Shown here: piece by piece, positions 22,722 through 30,450 of the stretch
How positions within the stretch are numbered: the stretch's first letter is position 1
How the letters are laid out: the number at the start of each line of letters is the position of its first letter
Source of the DNA: Clostridia bacterium
GTDB taxonomy: Bacteria; Bacillota; Clostridia; Oscillospirales; CAG-272
Reading direction: 5' to 3'
Assembly: GCA_017468385.1 (NCBI GenBank)
Contig: JAFUIQ010000028.1
Location: 1 to 62,108 of the forward strand
Length of the DNA: 62,108 bases
Notes under the pieces: generated by a model
What the model saw: only the letters and a program-made list of their open reading frames with translations
Databases searched by the model: none
Told to the model about the DNA's origin: nothing
Program-made: the position numbers and the translations under genes

Positions 22722-24980
22722 ATGAAACTGATGTATGAATTGGGCCGTGAGGATCGGGAGGCATTGGAGAATGCCTTGCAGGAGGGCGAATCCCTTATGT
22801 ACTGCGTCCCGTTCAATATGTACGGGGAATCCTTCGTGAACGGATTCACCGCCGTCACGGACCGGAATATATTCTGCCTTCTGGACGGACGGGTGGTGGG
22901 GCGGTTTGCCCTGGCCCGCTGCCGGGATTTCTCCACTGAGGTCCTGTACGGCAACTGTACCTTCCTCACGGTGTACGACGGATCGCCTACCGTGATCTGC
23001 CGCTTTATCTCCGGACGCAATCTGCCCCGGTATTCTGTCCTCGTCAAAGCCTGCGATCTGTTGGCACAGCGTGCCGCCGCCGGTGAGAAGCCGGGGGATC
23101 CTTTGACCAACGGGGAGCCGGAGCGCTTCTGCCCCAAATGCGGACGTCCCTTTGTCCGCGGCACCATGATGTGCCCCTTCTGCCGCAGTAAAAAGGAAGT
23201 ATACAAAAAACTGTGGGGCCTGACCAAAGGTCTCAGACTCATGCTTTTGTTCCCTCTGATCGTGGCGGCTTTTTCCGTGGCGTTTCAGTTTATTGTTCCC
23301 GCCATTCAGCGAGCCGCCGTCAACGATTTCATTACCAATGAGGCGATCCGCCCCGTGTTGCCGGGCAGTCCCGCCATGCGCGGCTTTATCGGCATCATCG
23401 CCGCCATCGTGTCCATCGATCTGTTCCAGCGCCTCTTGAACGTGATCCAGGGCAGATTGAACGTGATCTCCGGCAACCGCTTCACCCTTATGATGCGGGC
23501 GCTCTTGTACGAGAAGATCCAGAATCTGTCCCTGTCCTCCATCTCCAACAAATCCACCGGCGATCTGATGGGCCGCATCACAGGCGACGTCAGTACCGTC
23601 CAGGGATTTATGACGGGCCAATTGCCCAGTTTGTTTGTGCAGGTGGTGTCCTTCATTCTGGCGGTGTTCCTTCTGTTCTATATGAACCCGCTGATGAGCC
23701 TGTTCGTCTTTGTGCCGATCCCTCTGGTGGTCTTTCTCATCTACAAATTCTGGGAAACGGTGCAGCTCCGCAACCGAAAAGCGTGGATGCTGAACCGCCG
23801 GGTGAATCAGCTTCTGCAGGATACCTTGAACGGCATCCGCGTAGTGAAGACCTTTGGCAGCGAGGAGCGTGAGATCCGGCGCTTTGCCGACGCAACCCAG
23901 CGATCCTCCCGCCAGAGCGAATCCAACGCCAAACTGTTCGATACCATCTTCCCCCTCTTGGGATTTGCCGTCCGCTTCGGCAGTTATCTGATTTTGTTCT
24001 ACGGCAATATCATGCTGTTCAAAGGCAGTATGACCGTGGGCGAACTCCATCAGTTCAATTCCTACGCCAATATCATCTACGGCCCGCTGATGTACATCAC
24101 CTTCATCCCCCGCAATATCTCCAACTTCCTCACTTCTCTCGGAAAGGTATTGGAGATCCTGGAGGAACAGCCGGAGATCTCCGATATCAGCATGCCCATC
24201 GATATCCGTATTGAGGGCGACATCTCCTTCAAGGATGTTACCTTCGGCTACGAAACCTACAATCCTGTTCTGGAGCATATCGATCTGGATGTGAAGCAGG
24301 GCGAGATGATCGGCATCGTGGGCCAATCCGGCTCGGGTAAAACCACCCTCATCAATCTGCTCATGCGCCTGTACGACGTGACGGAGGGCGCCATCACCAT
24401 CGATCAGGTCAATATCAAGGATATCTCCCAGAGTACGCTCCGCTCCCAGATCGGCGTGGTGCTCCAGGAAACCCATCTGTTCTCCGGCTCGATCCGGGAC
24501 AATATCCGCTATTCCAAACCGCTGGCAACGGATGAAGAAGTGGTGGCCGCCGCCAAACTGGCCAACGCCCACGATTTCATCGTCGGCCTGCCGGAGGGAT
24601 ATAACACCATGGTGGGCGAGAAGGGATATTCGCTGTCCGGCGGTGAGAGACAGCGCGTGGCCATCGCCCGTGCGCTGATTCACGATCCCCAGATCCTCAT
24701 CCTGGATGAGGCCACCGCGGCCCTGGATACGGAAACGGAGAAACTGATCCAGGATGCCATCAATAAACTGACGGAAAACCGTACCACCTTTGCCATCGCC
24801 CACCGCCTGTCCACTTTGCGCAACGCGGATCGGCTGATCGTTCTGGATCGGGGTAAGCTGGTGGAGTGCGGCACCCATCAGGAATTGCTGGAGCAAAAGG
24901 GATTCTACTGGCGCCTGGTTATGGCCCAGCGACAGGATTCCGGCATGATGAAAAAGCCCGCCGCCAAGAGCGCGGGATAA
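22722..24980 (+). CDS. Second ABC exporter with zinc-ribbon domain
   Basis: A 752-residue half-transporter partner of the 19559 product. The N-terminal 135 residues form a soluble domain (AVTDRNIFCLLDGRVVGRFAL resembles a PH-like or GRAM-like strand pattern), then a zinc ribbon (CPKCGRPFVRGTMMCPFC, about residues 138-155), six membrane helices (about 170-470) and the nucleotide-binding domain (Walker A GQSGSGKTT, LSGGERQRVAIARAL, LILDEATAALD, AHRLST). Both halves keep the catalytic glutamate, so both ATP sites could work. The normal terminator of this operon seems to have been split by the 25001-27699 insertion. Confidence 0.9.
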   Translation: MKLMYELGREDREALENALQEGESLMYCVPFNMYGESFVNGFTAVTDRNIFCLLDGRVVGRFALARCRDFSTEVLYGNCTFLTVYDGSPTVICRFISGRNLPRYSVLVKACDLLAQRAAAGEKPGDPLTNGEPERFCPKCGRPFVRGTMMCPFCRSKKEVYKKLWGLTKGLRLMLLFPLIVAAFSVAFQFIVPAIQRAAVNDFITNEAIRPVLPGSPAMRGFIGIIAAIVSIDLFQRLLNVIQGRLNVISGNRFTLMMRALLYEKIQNLSLSSISNKSTGDLMGRITGDVSTVQGFMTGQLPSLFVQVVSFILAVFLLFYMNPLMSLFVFVPIPLVVFLIYKFWETVQLRNRKAWMLNRRVNQLLQDTLNGIRVVKTFGSEEREIRRFADATQRSSRQSESNAKLFDTIFPLLGFAVRFGSYLILFYGNIMLFKGSMTVGELHQFNSYANIIYGPLMYITFIPRNISNFLTSLGKVLEILEEQPEISDISMPIDIRIEGDISFKDVTFGYETYNPVLEHIDLDVKQGEMIGIVGQSGSGKTTLINLLMRLYDVTEGAITIDQVNIKDISQSTLRSQIGVVLQETHLFSGSIRDNIRYSKPLATDEEVVAAAKLANAHDFIVGLPEGYNTMVGEKGYSLSGGERQRVAIARALIHDPQILILDEATAALDTETEKLIQDAINKLTENRTTFAIAHRLSTLRNADRLIVLDRGKLVECGTHQELLEQKGFYWRLVMAQRQDSGMMKKPAAKSAG

Positions 24981-24981
24981 C

Positions 24982-25000
24982 AAAAAAGGATCGCCTGCGG
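24982..25000 (+). repeat. Left half of a split terminator and left direct repeat
   Basis: An A run followed by GGATCGCCTGCGG forms the left arm and loop of a terminator but has no right arm here. The last 14 bases (24987-25000) are identical to 27700-27713, where the complementary right arm and T run are found. Confidence 0.7.
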
Positions 25001-25054
25001 CGGCTTCCCATGCGACAGTATGAAAGCATTACTGACATAGGAGCCGTGCAGGCG
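24992..25054 (+). other. Structured 3' region after the ABC exporter operon
   Basis: CGCCTGC (24992-24998) pairs with GCAGGCG (25048-25054), and the inner GGCTTCC can pair with GGAGCC, giving a long imperfect hairpin with no T run. A normal terminator follows at 25071. It could be a structured transcript end or an end of the inserted cassette. Confidence 0.4.
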
Positions 25055-25070
25055 TGCGAGAAAAATAATT

Positions 25071-25108
25071 GGCGATACTTGGCGGATAGCCGGGTGTCGC
25101 CTTTTCTC
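25071..25108 (+). terminator. Intrinsic terminator
   Basis: A long stem (GGCGATAC with GTGTCGCC, extended by inner GGC/GCC pairs) is followed by a T-rich tract. It would stop transcripts from the ABC exporter operon. Confidence 0.75.
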
Positions 25109-25173
25109 TCTTGAACCGTTAAGACACGGAAAACGACCGAACAGACAACAATGAACATTTCGCGTTGTGTATT

Positions 25174-25182
25174 TGCTATAAT
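25174..25182 (+). promoter_or_regulatory. Extended -10 promoter of the ABC/LytTR operon
   Basis: TGCTATAAT (25174-25182) has no good -35 and lies 37 bases before the ATG at 25220. Such promoters often need an activator or are controlled by a LytTR protein. Confidence 0.55.
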
Positions 25183-25219
25183 AATATATGCAAATAAAAC
25201 CGAAATGAGGATACCGCAA

Positions 25220-25948
25220 ATGCAGGCAATACAAACGACCCAGCTTGTCAAACAGTACAAAAACCGGACTGCCGTAGATAAGCTCGATTTGGAAATACGG
25301 CAGGGTGAATTATTCGCTTTGCTTGGTATAAACGGCGCGGGCAAAACCACCACTATCAAAATGCTTTCCTGCTTGACCAAACCTCCGGCCGGGGATGCTA
25401 TCGTGGGCGGCCACAGCATTACAAAGGAGTCGAAGCAGGTAAAGCGGCTGATTAGTGTATCTCCCCAGGAGAGTGCGGTTGCTCCCAATCTTTCCGTAAA
25501 GGAAAATCTGGAGCTGATCTGCGGGATTCACGGATTCTCCCGGGAACAAACGAAAGAAAAGATTCAGGAGCTATCCAAGCAATTTTCCTTGGACAGTGTT
25601 CTTCAGAGGAAAGCCGGCAAGCTGTCCGGCGGTTGGCAGCGCCGTGTCAGCATTGCCATGGCATGGATCAGCGAACCAAAAATACTATTCCTGGACGAAC
25701 CTACGCTTGGTTTGGATGTCATTGCAAGGCACGAGTTGTGGGAAGCGATTCGCTCTTTGAAAGGAAAAGTGACGATTATCCTGACGACGCACTATATGGA
25801 GGAAGCCGAGGCACTTTCAGACCGCATAGGCATTATGAAAAACGGCCGTCTTCTTGCGCAAGGAACGGTGGAAGAACTGAATAAGCGTGCCGGAACAAGC
25901 GATTTTGAAACAGCGTTCGTTTCCATTGTGAAGGAGGATGCGGTATGA
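25220..25948 (+). CDS. ABC-2 type transporter ATPase
   Basis: A 242-residue nucleotide-binding protein of the drug/antibiotic exporter class (CcmA/DrrA-like). Walker A is GINGAGKTT (about residues 38-46), the signature is LSGGWQRRVSIAMAW, Walker B is ILFLDEPTLGLD and the switch His is in TTHYMEEAE. The start is the ATG at 25220, 8 bases after GAGGA; the earlier ATG at 25205 would overlap that site. It overlaps the permease gene by 4 bases (ATGA). The operon continues with a LytTR regulator and a DUF3021 protein, a recurrent set in Bacillota for self-regulated export. Confidence 0.93.
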   Translation: MQAIQTTQLVKQYKNRTAVDKLDLEIRQGELFALLGINGAGKTTTIKMLSCLTKPPAGDAIVGGHSITKESKQVKRLISVSPQESAVAPNLSVKENLELICGIHGFSREQTKEKIQELSKQFSLDSVLQRKAGKLSGGWQRRVSIAMAWISEPKILFLDEPTLGLDVIARHELWEAIRSLKGKVTIILTTHYMEEAEALSDRIGIMKNGRLLAQGTVEELNKRAGTSDFETAFVSIVKEDAV

Positions 25949-26676
25949 GAAGGATGAGTTTTGCCAAAAGATGTACGAAAGAAATTCTGCGCGATCCGAT
26001 CAATCTTGCCTTCGGCTTGGGATTTCCTTTGGTCTTATTATTGCTCCTTAGTGCTATTCAGGCCAACATTCCGGTGAGCCTGTTTGAAATCGACACTCTG
26101 ACCCCCGGCATTACCGTATTCGGACTGTCGTTTATGACACTTTTTTCCGCCACCCTGATTGCCAAAGACCGGGAAAGTGCCTTCCTGCAACGATTGTACA
26201 CAACACCGCTGACGGGATTTGACTTTATCATAGGCTATATGCTGCCCATCCTGCCCATTGCCCTCGGGCAGACGGTGATCTGCTATTTGTTTGCGATTCC
26301 CTTGGGACTGACTGTCAGCATAAACATGGTTTATGCCGTTGTGGGTATCATCCCTATGGCGATTTTCAATATTGCATTGGGACTCTTGTGCGGCAGCCTT
26401 TTGGGCGTAAAGCAGGTCGGCGGTATTTGCGGAGCACTGCTTACCAATCTTTCCGCATGGTTTTCCGGCGTTTGGTTTGATTTGAATCTTGTGGGCGGTA
26501 CTTTTAAGAGAATTGCCCATGCGCTTCCGTTCGTTCACGCAGCAGAACTGGAAAAAGCATTGTTCAACGGAAACTTGGAGGGCGCAGTTTCGCACATTCT
26601 GCCGATTCTTCTGTACAGTGCGCTGATAACAGTGGCGGCTGTGTTCTGCTTTCTTTGGCAAATGAAAAAACAGTAA
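25945..26676 (+). CDS. ABC-2 type transporter permease
   Basis: A 243-residue membrane protein with six predicted helices (about residues 18-38, 48-68, 92-115, 122-146, 155-172 and 215-238), the ABC-2 family layout. The conserved-looking FGLSFMTLFSATLIAKDRESAFLQRLYTTPL region matches the family's cytoplasmic loop. It overlaps the ATPase gene by 4 bases, so the two are translationally coupled partners. The substrate is unknown; peptide or drug export is most likely for this class. Confidence 0.92.
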   Translation: MRRMSFAKRCTKEILRDPINLAFGLGFPLVLLLLLSAIQANIPVSLFEIDTLTPGITVFGLSFMTLFSATLIAKDRESAFLQRLYTTPLTGFDFIIGYMLPILPIALGQTVICYLFAIPLGLTVSINMVYAVVGIIPMAIFNIALGLLCGSLLGVKQVGGICGALLTNLSAWFSGVWFDLNLVGGTFKRIAHALPFVHAAELEKALFNGNLEGAVSHILPILLYSALITVAAVFCFLWQMKKQ

Positions 26677-26688
26677 GGAGCCCGGGAG

Positions 26689-27132
26689 ATGAAATATAAA
26701 CTTATTATCGACAAAAACGCAGACGAGGAAATCATAGCAATCGTTCACGCCCCCTCCTCGCTGACACAGCAGATTGAAAATTTTGTCTGCAGTTATTCCG
26801 GTGCGGACTACATGATGGGGTACAGAGATGACGAGATGCGGAAGTTGGCGTTTGAGGAAATAGAATGTATTACCGTTCTTGACAGAAAAGTGATTGCCAT
26901 TGACGCGAAAGGCAACCGCTATTCGCTCAAGGACAGGCTTCGCGATTTAGAGGATGTTTTGCCCTCTTATTTCATCCGCATTAACAAATCTACTCTTGCC
27001 AATGAACATCGGATTCTGCGCTTTGATGCGGTATTCAGCGGTGGCGTGGATGCCGTGTTTGCGTGCGGATATAGGGAGTATGTTTCCAGACGATGCTTTG
27101 CGGAAATCAGACGGAGGTATGAGAGAGTATGA
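26689..27132 (+). CDS. LytTR-type DNA-binding regulator
   Basis: A 147-residue protein whose C-terminal 95 residues form a LytTR DNA-binding domain: IECITVLDRKVIAIDAKGNRYSLKDRLRDLEDVLPSYFIRINKSTLAN (about residues 58-105), then the final strand and helix. There is no receiver domain, so it is the short LytTR form typically co-encoded with DUF3021 membrane proteins, which are thought to inhibit it. It probably regulates this operon. The ribosome binding site AAGGAG lies near the ATG, 12 bases after the permease stop. The LytTR and DUF3021 genes overlap by 4 bases. Confidence 0.92.
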   Translation: MKYKLIIDKNADEEIIAIVHAPSSLTQQIENFVCSYSGADYMMGYRDDEMRKLAFEEIECITVLDRKVIAIDAKGNRYSLKDRLRDLEDVLPSYFIRINKSTLANEHRILRFDAVFSGGVDAVFACGYREYVSRRCFAEIRRRYERV

Positions 27133-27572
27133 AGAAGTTTGTTTCAGAATTTTTGCGCCGCGGCTTGATCGCCTGCGGTTTGGGCCCTATCGTATTGGCG
27201 ACAGTATATTGGATCCTGCAGCAGACTGCTGCTGTGGAGACGTTAACGGTCAACCAAGTCTGCATCGGGATTTTTTCTTTATCCGCACTTGCCTTTATTG
27301 CGGGCGGCATGAATGTCATCTACCAGATCGAACGATTGCCCTTGATGGTGGCCATCCTGATTCACGGCGGCGTGTTATATATCAGTTATCTGGCCACTTA
27401 TTTGCTCAACGGTTGGCTGGAATGGGGCGTGACTCCCATTTTGGTTTTCTCAGGCATATTCGTTGTTGGCTATTTTGCGATCTGGGCGATCATTTATTCT
27501 ATCATCAAGAGGAATACAGAAAAACTCAACGAAGTGCTGAAGCAAAGACAGCAGACTGCAGAATATAAATAA
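27129..27572 (+). CDS. DUF3021 membrane protein
   Basis: A 147-residue protein with four hydrophobic helices (about residues 10-30, 43-63, 73-95 and 101-124) and a charged C-terminal tail. The length and topology match DUF3021, the usual membrane partner of short LytTR regulators. By analogy it holds the regulator inactive until a membrane signal arrives; the signal is unknown. The start overlaps the LytTR stop by 4 bases. A strong hairpin (27644-27679) and a terminator follow. Confidence 0.88.
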   Translation: MKKFVSEFLRRGLIACGLGPIVLATVYWILQQTAAVETLTVNQVCIGIFSLSALAFIAGGMNVIYQIERLPLMVAILIHGGVLYISYLATYLLNGWLEWGVTPILVFSGIFVVGYFAIWAIIYSIIKRNTEKLNEVLKQRQQTAEYK

Positions 27573-27643
27573 CAGGCGGAGATTGTGGGAGAGCAAGATT
27601 CCGCCGCGGGAGGACCATCCCCAAACCTTGCGTCTGTGACAAT

Positions 27644-27679
27644 CCGAAAGCGGCATGATTTGCATCATGCCGCTTTCGG
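27644..27679. repeat. Perfect 15-bp inverted repeat
   Basis: 27644-27658 pairs perfectly with 27665-27679 around a 6-base loop. No T run follows, so it is not a typical terminator by itself. It lies 21 bases before the right direct repeat of the putative insertion. Confidence 0.8.
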
Positions 27680-27699
27680 GAATAGTATCAGAGCGTTTT

Positions 27700-27726
27700 A
27701 GGATCGCCTGCGGGCGATCCTTTTTT
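27700..27726 (+). terminator. Complete intrinsic terminator and right direct repeat
   Basis: AGGATCGCC pairs with GGCGATCCT around TGCG, followed by TTTTTT. Its first 14 bases match the orphan left arm at 24987-25000. The T run complements the A run at 24982-24987 rather than the sequence just upstream here, as expected if the original terminator had been split. Confidence 0.88.
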
Positions 27727-27843
27727 GTTCCATCAATCACATTTTTTGTCTCTTCACTTACTCCATCCGTTTTATCGGTAGGGGACGGCGCCCTCGACGT
27801 CCCTCGACAAGAAAAACTTGTGAATACTCGGTTTTCAATCAAA

Positions 27844-27902
27844 CGGCAGTTGATTTCATCAATGCCGCCTCCATTGAAATCAACTACGCGTTGTGATATG
27901 AT
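27844..27902 (+). promoter_or_regulatory. Sigma-A promoter with overlapping inverted repeats
   Basis: TTGAAA (27874-27879), 17 bases, TATGAT (27897-27902). The -35 is inside the right arm of an 11-bp inverted repeat (27848-27858 with 27875-27885). The left arm can instead pair locally as CGGCA..TTGAT with ATCAA..TGCCG (27844-27867). This may be the operator of the HTH gene at 27958. Confidence 0.55.
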
Positions 27903-27957
27903 AAAGACAACGAAAGCAGCTTTCCGTTATTTTAGAAAATACATAAGGAGATACTTT

Positions 27958-28803
27958 ATGAGTATTGAGATAATTGGCAAACAGATCGCCACCTTGCGCA
28001 AAGAAAAAGGAATAAAACAAGAAGAACTCGCGACATATGTAGGTGTAAGCACACAGGCAGTTTCGAAATGGGAAAACGGAGGTGTTCCGGATACGGATCT
28101 TTTGCCCAAAATCGCGGACTTCTTTGCGGTTTCCGTGGATTTCTTATTTGGGCGCAATATCACGGATTACAGCGATTTGCAGTCTGCGCTTATTGAAAAA
28201 GTGAATAACACTCCCTATGACCTGCGATTCAAGCAAGTGTTCAATTATTGTTGGGATATGGAACGGGCCCTTATGGATGATATCCATCTGATTGAACGAA
28301 ACAGCATTGAAGACTACGAAAAAGAAATCGATGAAACCGCCCAGCACTACTCGTCCATGGAGACAGATCATGGTTTTACACGAATGGGTGTGGCAAATCG
28401 GCTGCAATACTTTTTGATTGTGCCCGAAACCAAGGATACAGACGCGGCATATTTCCATGGTATCGACTATCCTGCTTTTTTCAAAGATTTCTCCGATGCA
28501 GATGTTTTTAATGCATGCGTTCTGCTGCACCAACGGGAGCACAAAAAAGCGTTTACGCCGCTTTTGCTTGTGAAAACCATGGGAATGACACCTGAAAAAT
28601 CAAATAAGGTATTGGAGATTTTGAAGAAATACAGCTTGGTGTACACCACGCAGATAGAAATGGACGATGAAGTGCAGACGGTTTATCATTTCAGCTCCAC
28701 CCCGTCATTTATTGCCTTGCTGATTTTCGCCAGAGAAGTGATAGACAAGCCAAGGATTTTCTGCTACTCTTGTCAAAACAGAGGCAAACCTTATCTGAAA
28801 TAA
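27958..28803 (+). CDS. HTH-XRE regulator with C-terminal sensor-like domain
   Basis: A 281-residue protein. The first 65 residues form a Cro/CI-type helix-turn-helix (LRKEKGIKQEELATYVGV, TQAVSKWENG, then FFAVSVDFLFGR). The remainder is soluble and unrecognised, with helical segments and a winged-helix-like part around residues 190-250 (TMGMTPEKSNKVLEILKKYSLVY). The sequence near the end (RIFCYSCQNRGKPYLK) has a CysSerCys pair that could bind a metal. An AAGGAG site lies 7 bases before the ATG; the longer frame from 27655 runs through terminators. Targets are unknown. The start of the repeat-rich leader suggests self-control. Confidence 0.85.
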   Translation: MSIEIIGKQIATLRKEKGIKQEELATYVGVSTQAVSKWENGGVPDTDLLPKIADFFAVSVDFLFGRNITDYSDLQSALIEKVNNTPYDLRFKQVFNYCWDMERALMDDIHLIERNSIEDYEKEIDETAQHYSSMETDHGFTRMGVANRLQYFLIVPETKDTDAAYFHGIDYPAFFKDFSDADVFNACVLLHQREHKKAFTPLLLVKTMGMTPEKSNKVLEILKKYSLVYTTQIEMDDEVQTVYHFSSTPSFIALLIFAREVIDKPRIFCYSCQNRGKPYLK

Positions 28804-28843
28804 ACTTCTTCGTTATGATATTGGCTTGAAGGGATATATAAGA

Positions 28844-28880
28844 AAACAGCCTATACAAATTGTGTATAGGCTATTTTCTA
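28844..28880. terminator. Bidirectional terminator
   Basis: AGCCTATACA (28848-28857) pairs with TGTATAGGCT (28863-28872), with an A run before and a T run after. It separates the HTH gene and the zinc uptake operon, which converge here. Confidence 0.85.
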
Positions 28881-28916
28881 TTCTTTCGTGTTTGTCGCAT
28901 GGGAAAGCGATGTATT

Positions 28917-29747
28917 TTATTCCTTCCTCTTTCCTCTCCTCATCATACTCATAAGAGAGAACACGAGCATGGCCGCCAGATTGAGCAGCACCACGCTGGC
29001 CCCGCCGGGCAGATCGAACAGATAGGATACGGTGATGCCCAAAAAGAAGCATACCACCGCCACCGCCGCCGAGGAGATCACCACCTGCCGGAAGGTTTTG
29101 AAGAGCCGCATGGAGGTAAGGGCAGGGAAGATGATGAGGGCCGAGATCAGCATAGCGCCCATCATGCGCATGCCCAAAACGATAGTCACCGCAGTCAATG
29201 CCGCGATTATCATGTTGTACATGCCCGCACGCAGTCCCGCCGCCCGGGCGAACGCCTCATCAAAGGTCACTGCAAAGATTCTGTGGTACAGCAGCACGAA
29301 CAGCACCAGCACGATCAGGCTCAACACGATGCTCAACACCACATCCTCGCCGCTCATGGCGTAAATACTGCCGAACATATAATTGTAGATATCCGTGTTC
29401 ACCCCGTCTCCCAGGGGCAGTACCAGCACACCCATGGCCAGAGCCGAGGTGGAGATTACCGCAATGGCCGCATCTCCCTTGATCTTGCTGTTTTCGCTGA
29501 GCCGCAACAGGAAGAAGGCGGACAGCACCACCACGGGAATAGCCACCGCCAGCGGCGCGGCATGGCACACCGCCGCTACGGCCAGAGCACCGAACCCCAC
29601 ATGGGAAAGCCCGTCGCCGATCATGGAATACCGCTTTAGTACCAGGCTGACGCCGAGAAGGGAAGCGCACAACGAAACCAGCGTGCCCACCACCAGCGCA
29701 CGGATCATGAAGGGATAGGTAAACATGGACAGAAAATTCTCAATCAT
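28917..29747 (-). CDS. znuB: Zinc-type ABC transporter permease
   Basis: A 276-residue integral membrane protein of the ABC-3 family (ZnuB/AdcB/MntB), with about eight helices from residue 15 to 262. GDGLSHVGFGALAV (about residues 45-58) and FDEAFARAAGLRAGMYNMIIAALTAVTIV are conserved family regions. It is the last gene of an operon regulator-binding protein-ATPase-permease. The start is the ATG at 29747, 8 bases after GGAGG; it overlaps the ATPase gene end by 8 bases. Zinc is favoured over manganese because of the His-rich loop in the binding protein and the Zur-like regulator. Confidence 0.92.
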   Translation of the reverse strand: MIENFLSMFTYPFMIRALVVGTLVSLCASLLGVSLVLKRYSMIGDGLSHVGFGALAVAAVCHAAPLAVAIPVVVLSAFFLLRLSENSKIKGDAAIAVISTSALAMGVLVLPLGDGVNTDIYNYMFGSIYAMSGEDVVLSIVLSLIVLVLFVLLYHRIFAVTFDEAFARAAGLRAGMYNMIIAALTAVTIVLGMRMMGAMLISALIIFPALTSMRLFKTFRQVVISSAAVAVVCFFLGITVSYLFDLPGGASVVLLNLAAMLVFSLMSMMRRGKRKE

Positions 29748-30450
29748 GACCGTACCCTCCCATAAAAGTCCTGCCGGCCTCGGAGGCCAGATAATCCTCC
29801 CGCTCTCCAAAGAACAGAGGCCGATGCTTGATATGCAGTACATGAGTCGCGCTTCGCAGAGAGGGCCCCATGTCATGGGATACCATGATCACGGTAATGC
29901 CGTTCTGACGGTTCAATTCCTCAATCAATCCGTAGAAATCCCCGCTCACCACCGGATCCAGTCCCGTGGTCGGCTCGTCCAGCAGAAGAAGCTGTCCCGC
30001 CGCGCATAGCGCCCGTGCCAGACGCACCCGCTGCTGCTGACCGCCGGATAATTCCCTAAAACAGCATTTCTCCAGATCCCGGATGCCCAGCCGTTCCATG
30101 GCGCGGGCGGCGGTCTTTTTTTGCTCCGGTGTGTAGAACAGGGTGTGGCCGCCCCGACCGATGGTGCCGCTGAGCACCACCTCCCGCACGCTGGCGGGAA
30201 AATCCCTCTGCACATTGGTCTGCTGAGGGACGTATCCGATATCCTGCCGGGTCAGACCGTCTCCGTATTCGATGGTGCCGGAGACAGGATTCATCAATCC
30301 GAGCAGCCCCTTGACCAGAGTGCTTTTGCCGGAGCCGTTCTCGCCCACGATGCAGAGATATTCTCCGCGGCGAACGGAAAAATCGATCTGTTCCGCCACC
30401 ACGGTGCCGTCGTAGGCCAGGGATACATTTTTACATTGAATCAAAGCCAT
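29740..30450 (-). CDS. znuC: Zinc-type ABC transporter ATPase
   Basis: A 236-residue nucleotide-binding subunit. Walker A is GENGSGKST (about residues 37-45), the signature is LSGGQQQRVRLARAL, Walker B is LLLLDEPTTGLD and the switch His is in VSHDM. Family traits include IGYVPQQTNVQRDFPASVREVVLSG. Its ATG overlaps the TGA stop of the binding-protein gene by one base (TGATG) and its end overlaps the permease gene, so all three subunits are translationally coupled. It powers metal uptake in the operon 28917-31801. Confidence 0.94.
   Translation of the reverse strand: MALIQCKNVSLAYDGTVVAEQIDFSVRRGEYLCIVGENGSGKSTLVKGLLGLMNPVSGTIEYGDGLTRQDIGYVPQQTNVQRDFPASVREVVLSGTIGRGGHTLFYTPEQKKTAARAMERLGIRDLEKCCFRELSGGQQQRVRLARALCAAGQLLLLDEPTTGLDPVVSGDFYGLIEELNRQNGITVIMVSHDMGPSLRSATHVLHIKHRPLFFGEREDYLASEAGRTFMGGYGHD

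Larger units (their letters stand above)
27573..27957. other. 385-base intergenic region rich in repeats
   Basis: There is no plausible gene. It holds, in order, a 15-bp perfect hairpin (27644-27679), a complete terminator (27700-27726), a short inverted repeat with GGGACG and CGTCCC arms (about 27781-27803), a pair of mutually exclusive hairpins (27844-27885), and a promoter (27874-27902) for the HTH gene. The density of palindromes suggests remnants of small repeated elements. Confidence 0.6.

Noticed and set aside
19559-24980. A cyanophycin system
   Set aside because: DUF1854/ABC genes are sometimes labelled cyanophycin-associated, but no cyanophycin synthetase or cyanophycinase is present here, so that function is not claimed.
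22710-24983. A 757-codon minus-strand open frame opposite the second ABC exporter
   Set aside because: Same reason: it mirrors a well-supported exporter gene and has no domain of its own.
25009-25114. A 34-codon frame after the second ABC exporter
   Set aside because: No ribosome binding site and it runs through a strong hairpin and terminator; structure explains the region better.
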